Source: Actinomycetales bacterium UBA1383 (lineage in GTDB: Bacteria > Actinomycetota > Actinomycetes > Actinomycetales > Actinomycetaceae). From it: a stretch of DNA of 7,968 nt. The stretch spans positions 1 to 7,968 of the forward strand of contig DBQX01000060.1 in assembly GCA_002305415.1 (NCBI GenBank), written 5' to 3'. The notes below the pieces were generated by a model. It had not been told where the DNA came from and did not search any database. It was given only the letters and a program-made list of their open reading frames with translations. The position numbers were made by a program, and so were the translations under genes. Positions 5,637 to 7,968 of this stretch are shown piece by piece; within the stretch, counting starts at the first letter, position 1; each line of letters begins with the position of its first letter.

Positions 5637-7676
5637 ATGGAAGCGCATCCAAGGACTCTGAGCGTGGTATTTCAGCGCGACGTGCGACTGACTGTTCCGC
5701 TGTTCCAGCGCCCCTACGTGTGGTCTGCAGAACGCCAGTGGGAGCCACTCTGGGACGACGTGCTCGCGACTCTCGCCCGCACCGCGCATGAGGATCCTGT
5801 GACCTCTCACTTTATGGGCGCGATCGTTCTCGAACAGCGCCGCGCCGCCACCGGGAGCATGGAAGTCCGCGAGATCATCGACGGACAGCAGCGACTGACC
5901 ACCCTGCAACTCTTGATCGCTGCAATTCGGGACACCTTCGTTTCCCGTGGGATTGAGAATCGCACAGTCAAGCGACTCGGACTTCTGTTGGAGAATGATG
6001 AAGAACTGATTGACACGAACGATGAGCGTCACAAACTGTGGCCGACGAATCGAGATCGAGACGTCTACCGAGATGTCATGCTTGGCCGTTACCGTCACTA
6101 CAGTGGCACACCATCGCATGCTCCATTGATTGCTGGTGCGTACGTCTGGTTCCGGGACGCCATCGCTGACCTGGTGAAGCAGCAGAAGACCGAGGCCCAG
6201 GTTGAGGAGATCCTTGAAGGCCTTGCTCAAGTTGTCCGGTCGCATCTCGAACTCGTGGTGATCGATCTGGGCGAGAGTGACAACGCTCAGGTCATCTTCG
6301 AGACACTCAACGCACGGAGTACACCCCTGAGGGCATCCGATCTCATCAAGAATCTCCTGTTTCGCACTCTCGAAGCTGCGGGTCGACCCGTTGAAACTCT
6401 CTACACGCGGCACTGGTTTGCACTCGAGGAAGGCGAGTGGCAAAGAGTCGTTCGCCAAGGTCGGCTCACTCGCCCGCGCTTGGACGCCTTCATGGGGTTC
6501 TTCCTCACCGTTCTCCTCACCCGGGAGGTGCAAGCTCACCAGCTCTTCCCCGTCACACGCTCGTATGTCGGCATGGACGCTGATCGAGCAGAGGAGTTCT
6601 TGCGCGAGCTCACGCGGTACGCGGAGGTCTATCGACTCATCGACGATTTGGAGGTTGACGATCCCGGCGAACGAGCGTCGCTGACGCGCCTGCGCATCGT
6701 TGACACCCAGACGCTGATGCCGCTCCTGTTCTGGTTGTTCGCAAACACGGACGGTGCGGCAAGGGCCCGTGCCTTGCGCACACTCGAGTCCTATGTGGTA
6801 AGGCGGAGTGTGTGTCGTCTCACGACCGCGAACTACAACCGACTCTTCCTCGAACTGCTGCGCAAGCTGAGTTCTGGGGAGCAGCCGGTGGACGCAGGTG
6901 TTTCCGATTTTCTCGCGGGACAGACGTCCAGTTCAGGCCTGTGGCCGACCGACGAAGATGTGCGCTCCTCTCTCCAACAGTTCCCGCTCTTCCGACTTCT
7001 CAAACGCGAAAGTCTTCAGCGCTTTCTCCTCGCACTCAATGAGGAGCTGACCACGTCCTTGACCGAGCCTGGGACGTTCCGGAAGCTCACGGTAGAGCAC
7101 CTCATGCCGCAGAGTTGGGCGGCGAACTGGCCGCTCCCCGACGACGAAGTCCAAGCAGCCCGACTTGCCGAAGATCGCCACAATCTTGTCCACACCCTTG
7201 GCAACTTGACGCTGGTGACCGGATCACTCAACAGCACGCTGTCCAACGGTCCATGGGCGGTCAAGCGGCGCCACCTGCTGGAGCATTCCGCTCTCACCCT
7301 CAACAGAGTCCTCCCCGAATACTGGGACGTTGACCGCATCGTGGAGAGGAGCCAGTTCCTTGCTGACGTCGCTGTCCGGCTCTGGCCGAGGCCAGCGCCT
7401 GCTCCGGGCGCCAGGTTGACGGTTGCCGACTCTGACCGCAATCTGCGTCCTGATCGCACCACGTCCGAGCAGGAGGTCTCGAGATCAACATCCCCAGCTG
7501 CACCCATGGGCGACCGGAAGCGGTCCGGACGGAGGGATATCGGAAAGCACATCGTGCAGGTCTTCGAAGACTTGCCTGACGGAGCATTCCTGACCATCTC
7601 TGCCATCGCGAAGCGGCCAACACAGGGTCAAGTCCGGTGGAGTGGTGTACGAGGTGATCCCTCGTTGAGGGGTTAG
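5637..7676 (+). CDS. DUF262-DUF1524 (GmrSD-like) endonuclease, C-terminus replaced by IS sequence
   Basis: This 679-residue product joins both halves of a GmrSD-type nuclease. The N-terminal DUF262 (ParB/Srx-like, nucleotide-binding) half has PLFQRPYVW (21-29), HFMGAIVL (58-65), the hallmark DGQQRLTTL (82-90) and VIFETLNAR...SDLIKNLLF (219-242). The C-terminal DUF1524 HNH half has EHLMPQ (487-492, H488), LGNLTL (521-526) and N532/N537 in place for metal and DNA cleavage. Members of this family (GmrSD, BrxU) are type IV enzymes that cut modified, for example glucosylated or methylated, phage DNA with NTP stimulation. After the HNH a further conserved-looking segment (about 635-660) begins. From residue 663/664 the codons belong to an IS256-family end, and TAG 7674-7676 is also IS-derived. 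The native C-terminal extension is therefore lost. Catalytic motifs are intact, so activity may remain. Base composition is less G+C-rich than the left genes, which suggests separate acquisition. Confidence 0.88.
   Translation: MEAHPRTLSVVFQRDVRLTVPLFQRPYVWSAERQWEPLWDDVLATLARTAHEDPVTSHFMGAIVLEQRRAATGSMEVREIIDGQQRLTTLQLLIAAIRDTFVSRGIENRTVKRLGLLLENDEELIDTNDERHKLWPTNRDRDVYRDVMLGRYRHYSGTPSHAPLIAGAYVWFRDAIADLVKQQKTEAQVEEILEGLAQVVRSHLELVVIDLGESDNAQVIFETLNARSTPLRASDLIKNLLFRTLEAAGRPVETLYTRHWFALEEGEWQRVVRQGRLTRPRLDAFMGFFLTVLLTREVQAHQLFPVTRSYVGMDADRAEEFLRELTRYAEVYRLIDDLEVDDPGERASLTRLRIVDTQTLMPLLFWLFANTDGAARARALRTLESYVVRRSVCRLTTANYNRLFLELLRKLSSGEQPVDAGVSDFLAGQTSSSGLWPTDEDVRSSLQQFPLFRLLKRESLQRFLLALNEELTTSLTEPGTFRKLTVEHLMPQSWAANWPLPDDEVQAARLAEDRHNLVHTLGNLTLVTGSLNSTLSNGPWAVKRRHLLEHSALTLNRVLPEYWDVDRIVERSQFLADVAVRLWPRPAPAPGARLTVADSDRNLRPDRTTSEQEVSRSTSPAAPMGDRKRSGRRDIGKHIVQVFEDLPDGAFLTISAIAKRPTQGQVRWSGVRGDPSLRG
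7626..7650. repeat. Terminal inverted repeat of the IS256-family element (approximate)
   Basis: GGTCAAGTCCGG...GTGGTGTAC is the kind of end found beside mutator-type transposase genes. It lies 23 bp outside the transposase stop. Only this one end is in the window, so its partner cannot be compared and the boundary is approximate. Confidence 0.5.
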
Positions 7677-7858
7677 GCGGTCAGGGCGGGGACGAGGGTG
7701 GTGCTCACCTCCTGGGTCGGTTCGGTCGGCTCGGTGAGGGCGGTGTGGCAGCGGGTGAGGACGTCGAGTCCGATGTATCGGCGTTGCTCGGCCCAGGCGT
7801 CGTGCTGCTCGGCCAGGACGGCGCCGACGAGGCGGATGATGGACTCGCGGTTGGGGAA
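7673..7858 (-). pseudogene. IS256-family transposase, C-terminal fragment
   Basis: The last 61 codons plus TAA of a mutator-type transposase are present. The conserved tail runs FPNRESIIRLVGAVLAEQHD, then AWAEQRRYIGLDVLTR, ending in VPALTA. Family members carry the catalytic Glu in an NPIERLN-like motif, followed by a KRR block, just before FPNR. Here that stretch is replaced by unrelated sequence. The fragment therefore lacks the DDE catalytic residues and cannot be active. The frame continues to the right for about 95 bases only by chance across the junction. Confidence 0.8.
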
Positions 7859-7968
7859 TGTCGCTTGCCAGCGTGATGGGACCACGTGATTGCCAGCAGC
7901 ATGGGACCACTTGGTGGTGTTAGTGAGCATGGTGGGCCTCCGTGTTGGGGTCAAGGGTGACGCGCCCG
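7859..7968. mobile_element. Probable end of a second insertion sequence (IS21-like), partial
   Basis: Where IS256 homology ends, the sequence begins 5'-TGTCGCTTGCCAGCG and holds two spaced copies of a 21-bp repeat. IS21-family elements have 5'-TG...CA-3' ends and multiple terminal repeats, so this is a plausible end of such an element lying inside the IS256 transposase gene. A minus-strand frame from the right edge ends at TAA 7920-7922, about 60 bp inside the proposed end. It could be the tail of an element gene, but only 15 codons are visible and they are not recognisable. The family assignment is inference; the abrupt junction is what the sequence shows. Confidence 0.45.
7865..7910. repeat. 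Two direct repeats, 25-bp period
   Basis: TTGCCAGC-nnn-ATGGGACCAC occurs at 7865-7885 and again at 7890-7910. The copies match at 18 of 21 positions, with all differences in the 3-base middle. The conserved blocks and fixed spacing look like transposase-binding repeats at the end of an insertion sequence. Confidence 0.7.

Larger units (their letters stand above)
7626..7858 (-). mobile_element. IS256-family insertion sequence, 3' remnant
   Basis: The region starts with GGTCAAGTCCGGTGGAGTGG, which resembles the terminal inverted repeats of actinobacterial IS256 (mutator) elements. It contains the C-terminal end of such a transposase on the minus strand. The element has inserted into the 3' part of the DUF262 gene. 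Recognisable IS256 sequence stops at about 7858, so the other end and most of the transposase are missing from this side of the junction. A 5-bp-stem hairpin (CCCTC GTT GAGGG, 7659-7671) lies between the end and the transposase stop. The exact outer boundary is uncertain by a few bases. The target duplication cannot be judged because the other end is absent. Confidence 0.75.

Noticed and set aside
5307..6539. Minus-strand open frame of 410 codons across the helicase end and the DUF262 gene start
   Set aside because: It spans two well-supported plus-strand genes and the gap between them, has no recognisable domain, and no good ribosome site was noted.
7659..7671. Hairpin CCCTC-GTT-GAGGG as an intrinsic terminator
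   Set aside because: The stem is only 5 bp and no T-run follows on either strand. It is noted as part of the IS end instead.
7673..7954. Single 93-residue minus-strand gene starting at 7954
   Set aside because: Only the last 61 residues match an IS256 transposase. The first part crosses the junction into repeat-rich sequence of another element, so this is a chimeric frame rather than a gene.
7920..7968. Minus-strand coding tail entering from the right edge
   Set aside because: Only 15 codons and a TAA are visible. There is too little to call a gene, so it is mentioned only under the second mobile element.

Overview
The window is high-GC DNA with compact coding. One 60-base line inside the leftmost gene (961-1020) is 45/60 G+C, and one inside the helicase gene (3601-3660) is 42/60. 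This fits an actinobacterium; the sequence does not allow a genus call. No rRNA, tRNA or CRISPR array was seen. The gene content (PLD-type nuclease, DUF6361 protein, Upf1-like helicase, GmrSD-type DUF262 endonuclease, insertion sequences) is typical of a defence island or other accessory region.

Left part (1-2506, minus strand): a two-gene unit. The first gene (2506 to 1298) encodes a DUF6361 protein. It overlaps by an ATGA the start of a phospholipase-D/TDP1-like protein (from 1301), which runs off the left edge of the window with no stop. That reading frame carries two HxK...N half-sites. About 170 bp (2507-2674) holding a 15-bp palindrome separates this unit from a divergent plus-strand gene (2675-5500). 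That gene encodes a superfamily 1B (Upf1-like, AAA_11/AAA_12) helicase with an N-terminal winged-helix-like segment. Its C-terminal tail looks like an inactivated PLD repeat followed by a CxxC...CxxC zinc knuckle. The helicase plus PLD pairing recalls Mokosh anti-phage systems, but the DUF6361 partner and the divergent layout do not match the published Mokosh forms as I know them. This is the best candidate for a little-described system.

Right part (5637-7676, plus strand): a separate transcription unit with its own ribosome binding site encodes a DUF262-DUF1524 protein. This is a single-chain GmrSD-like, type IV restriction-like nuclease that would attack modified phage DNA. Its base composition is visibly lower in G+C (5941-6000 is 30/60). 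Its last 16 to 17 codons are supplied by the terminal sequence of an IS256-family insertion, so the native C-terminus has been lost.

Right edge (about 7626-7968): the IS256-family copy is itself broken. Only its end and the last 61 codons of its transposase (minus strand) remain. Homology stops at about 7858, where a second element seems to begin with 5'-TG and two 25-bp-spaced repeats, resembling an IS21-family end. The picture is of layered insertions at the border of a defence island, which have trimmed one defence gene.
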